Assembly (NCBI GenBank): GCA_013399695.1
Contig: VXAU01001873.1
Location: 1,072,675 to 1,136,674, forward strand
Direction of reading: 5' to 3'
From: Formicarius rufipectus
Taxonomy: Eukaryota; Chordata; Aves; Passeriformes; Formicariidae
DNA: 64,000 bases
This document shows positions 60,721 to 64,000 of the stretch, in pieces. A program made the position numbers and the translations under genes. Position 1 is the first letter of the stretch. Every line of letters begins with the position of its first letter. A model generated the notes under the pieces. It made no database searches, was not told the origin of the DNA, and saw only the letters and a list, made by a program, of their open reading frames with translations.

Positions 60721-63549
60721 GGATATAAATGGTGGCAACTGAAAGTGACTCACTGCAGAAAAAAATGGTATTTACTCCATTCTTGCTCAAAACCATTAAC
60801 TGCCACACACACTCAAGAGCACTACTGGGAGATCACAGACACTAAATTCAAGCCTGTTTGCCTTTTGAGAGCTGCAGCACAGCTCTGAACAATGCAGCTC
60901 TTGCCTTGAGGCACATAGCCCTCAGGTAGATAAATAAGAGTTATACCATCTCGAAAAATGTCTTTATTCAAATCTAGAACGTGTAGCTGATTTTTGAACC
61001 AGATCTAAGTTCTTCCTGAAAGCTCAAAAAGAACAGGTCAACTAGGACATCCCACCTAGGACAGGCATAGCATTCTTCCTAAATGTGCCAGATGAGGCAA
61101 AACACACCTTCCACATACACAGAAGGTGTAGGATATCTTTCTAACAAAACTGAATTAAATTAATATCAGCAACAGTTCTTTTCCTTCCAATGCATATAGA
61201 GACTCAGACCAGCATCATTCATTCTCATCTCCAACTTTCATACTATTGAGAAACACAGTTCTATCAACAGAGCTATTTGCATGAGCAGGACTATCTCATA
61301 ATAACAATTATCCCGTTACAATTATGTTCCTAGAAAACATACCCTACACATATATCTCTAGGCAGAGCAAGTCTTGACTTACTATAATGAAAAACTCCTG
61401 TGATGCTTGTTCAGATGCAGGCCAGCATAGACAGCCACTGCCTTTTTAAAGAAGCATGTTACATGCACCCCAGAAAACACAATCCCAGTAAGTGTAGCAT
61501 CATTAACACACAAACTCAGCCGAACTAATGATTTTAAAAAAGCCCCCATTTTTGCCCCTGCAGACAAAGTAGCTCTGGTGACACCTGTGACACACTGAGC
61601 AGCTGCAGCCCTGTACCAGTTCCCTGCTTCTCCTGCCAGCCAAGCCACACACACTTACACTGGTTTGTTCATTCCCACAGTATTTTGCCTCCTAAAAACT
61701 TCAAATAGTGGAGCAAAGACAACTTTCCCTTTCTGAAAACAAACCCCCACAAAAACCATCCCAATACATTTCCTATCAAGCTGCTAAATCTTATTTGTGG
61801 CCACCTCAAAATAAACACACTAACCCAGGAGCACAGTCTGCTCCCACAGAACCATTTGTTTCAATGGCCTTCTTTGCATCAATCACATCAGCTGCCATCT
61901 TAATAACAAGCTATAAAGTATACATTTGGACTGTCTGACTTCTGACTGCTGATAAGATTCTGATATGTTTCTGTATTCCAGGAATGCTACTGTAAACTTG
62001 AATATCTGCTTGCAGTGTTTCCTGTTATTATGGAGCAGCCAACTGGGGTGGGAATCCTCACCCATTATGCACTCTGCAGCGTGTGAGCACAACTCACCTT
62101 CTCCAGAACACCTGACCGTGCTCACCTGCGACTTCACAGCAACGCCGGCCCTGACAGGGAGTTTGGGAGGCACCCAACAAATGAGGGTTTACATTATTAA
62201 AGCTTAATTCAAATGCTGCAGCAATTTACCCCTGTCAGTGACACACGCTAGCTCTGAAAATGCTAATGGGCCTCTTCTGACAACTGGGACCTTCTCCCCT
62301 ATACATACAGAAGCACCATCAAGCTCTTACTGTCCTCCTGAGGAGCATATACACCTCCCTAGGTGTGGTGTTTGTGCAGCTGATGGTTAATGCTGCAGGG
62401 CAGGAACTTTCCAAAGCAGTCAAGAAGTTCCTGTCCTGTGAAGGCTTTTCATTCCTAAGCACTGAGCAGCAGACACTTGTCTGTCTTATCCACAGGCAAA
62501 CAAGCCACCTTTCACCCTTCTCATCTTCCACACATCCAAGAGCATCTCCCTTCTACAGCTACAAGTGATCTTACAGGCTCTTCGGGACAATATACTCTGA
62601 AGCATAAGCAGTGGTAACCAACAGAGATGCTTCCTACAAACCTGCCTGATGGACCATCCCTTCAAATTCAAAACAAAAATAGTTTTTGAAATAACAGAGC
62701 ACTAAAAACGTCTAAGTTTGCAATGACCTGAGTTGTCCCCAGACACTGGGAGCATCTACTTTCTATTGGGTATCAAAAAGCAATTCTTAAAAGCAATTAA
62801 AAATAATACTGATTTGAGTAAAGGACAGCTTACTAGAAAAAAACCCAAACCCAGTACAAAACCATTTAGCTTAGTATCACTTTTGGAAAACAAGTCACTT
62901 GTGTGCCAAAAAGGACACCTTTGCTTTGACTTAAGTATTTGCTGTAAAAATCATTAGAAAAGGTAATCATTATGTTACAACCCATCAGCATCTGGTGCAA
63001 TTCTTTTAACAGGGTGTTCTGCTTTCCTGATGAACATTTTCAGATTTCAGCACATATCAAGGTAGATATCCATTTGCTGACAGCAAGTGCTGCCCAGCAT
63101 CTGCACATCTGCAAAGGAACCAAGCTTGGGTTTGGTTTGTTATTAAAAGCAGAACTCCCCACCCTGGCCTTTCTATTTTTCAAGCAAGTTGGTCCATCTT
63201 TCTAACCTAGAAGGATAACAACTTGTGATTATGAGTTCCCAGAGTCCTCAAGTGAAAGTTTTCCCGAGTATTAGACCCTGCAGGAGGGAGCAGTGCTGGG
63301 GCACACACGGCTGAGCCACAGCAGCCAGCTAAGGTTGGTCCATGCTACCTTGACAGGCAGCAATGTTGTGTCTCCATTATCCCACACCCTGCACCTCCAA
63401 ACAGAAATAGAAAATAGGCATAAAAATAAGCAGAAACAAAGCCAGGGAAAAAAAACCCCAACTTCAGAAAAAGGGAAATTTTTTCTCGCAGAAATAAAAT
63501 CCCCTTTCACAGCTACCAAACACCATAAATATACCCAACAAACAAGGAA

Positions 63550-64000
63550 CACCGACACTTCCAGGTACGGGGGCTCTGCGCAGACAAAGCCCCTCGGGGC
63601 TCGAGGAACGCCCCGCACCGCGGGCTGGGGCCGCAGCCGCGTGCCCAAGAGCTGGCACGGCGAGTGGCCGGTCCCGCATCCCCCCCCGTCCGGCATCACC
63701 GACCCGGCATCCCCCCATCCCGCATCCCACGGTCCCACATGCCCGATCCCGCATCCCACGGTCCCAACATCCCCGGTCCCGCATCCCCTGGTCCGTGCCT
63801 CCCCAGTCTGTGCCCACTCCGGTCCTGCATCCCGCGGTCCGTGGCCCCCAGTCCCGCATCCCCAGGTCTGTGCCCACCCCGGTCCCGCATCCTCCATCCC
63901 GCATCCCCCGGTCTGTGCTCACCCCGGTCCCGCATCCTCCATCCCGCATCCCCCGGTCTGTGCCCACCCCGGTCCCGCATCCTCCATCCCGCATCCCCCG
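63550..64000. promoter_or_regulatory. ADNP: GC-rich island, probable ADNP promoter side
   Basis: CpG-dense sequence begins at about 63.56 kb and continues past the window end. It lies upstream of ADNP on its own strand, where non-coding exon 1 is expected. It includes a minisatellite. Promoter identity is inferred from composition and position. Confidence 0.45.
63690..64000. repeat. 45-bp GC-rich minisatellite, cut by the window end
   Basis: Perfect 45-bp spacing is visible at 63881, 63926 and 63971 (GGTCCCGCATCCTCCATCCC). Shorter degenerate units built on CCCGCATCCC extend left to about 63690. Since 45 is divisible by three, it opens 15-residue repetitive frames on the minus strand that are not genes. 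Confidence 0.92.

Noticed and set aside
63271..63994. Minus-strand frames with RDRGGHRPGDAGWRM-type repeats
   Set aside because: This is a 45-bp minisatellite read in frame; composition and period explain it fully.

Overview
The window is nuclear DNA from a vertebrate, almost certainly a bird. Genes are split by introns with GT/AG boundaries, first exons lie in GC-rich islands, and repeats are sparse. The only transposon remnants I recognise are CR1-type LINE fragments, the typical avian family. Gene order and orientation (PARD6B forward, BCAS4 forward, ADNP reverse) match human 20q13.13 as I remember it, a block carried on chromosome 20 in chicken. Two runs of N (4006-4416 and 24319-24597) break GC-rich, minisatellite-bearing islands, a common dropout site in avian assemblies.

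Layout. 1-2.9 kb: non-coding flank. 2.9-4.6 kb: a CpG-rich island with a 33-bp minisatellite, a gap, and signs of a divergent minus-strand transcript; this is the probable PARD6B promoter, and exon 1 probably lies in the gap. 8.77-16.27 kb: the two remaining coding exons of PARD6B (PB1, semi-CRIB and PDZ), followed by a long 3'UTR to about 19.93 kb. 23.8-24.7 kb: a second GC-rich island with two tandem arrays and a gap, the probable BCAS4 start. 27.06 kb: one clear BCAS4 exon; I could not find its other exons. 27-40 kb: non-coding DNA with a decayed CR1 reverse-transcriptase fragment and a minisatellite in a modest GC-rich patch. 40.37-47.59 kb: 3'UTR and all three coding exons of ADNP on the minus strand, giving a complete protein of about 1085 residues. 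47.6-63.5 kb: ADNP 5' intron(s), containing a CR1 3' end and an unexplained, highly charged, internally repeated minus-strand open frame at 52.4-52.7 kb. 63.5-64 kb: a CpG-rich island with a 45-bp minisatellite running off the window, probably the ADNP promoter side.

The three genes are not an operon-like unit. PARD6B is a polarity scaffold, BCAS4 a small coiled-coil protein related to a BLOC-1 subunit, and ADNP a zinc-finger/homeodomain chromatin regulator. The observations most worth a second look are the repeated charged open frame in the ADNP intron, the altered NAP octapeptide of ADNP, and the possible divergent coding exon next to the PARD6B island.
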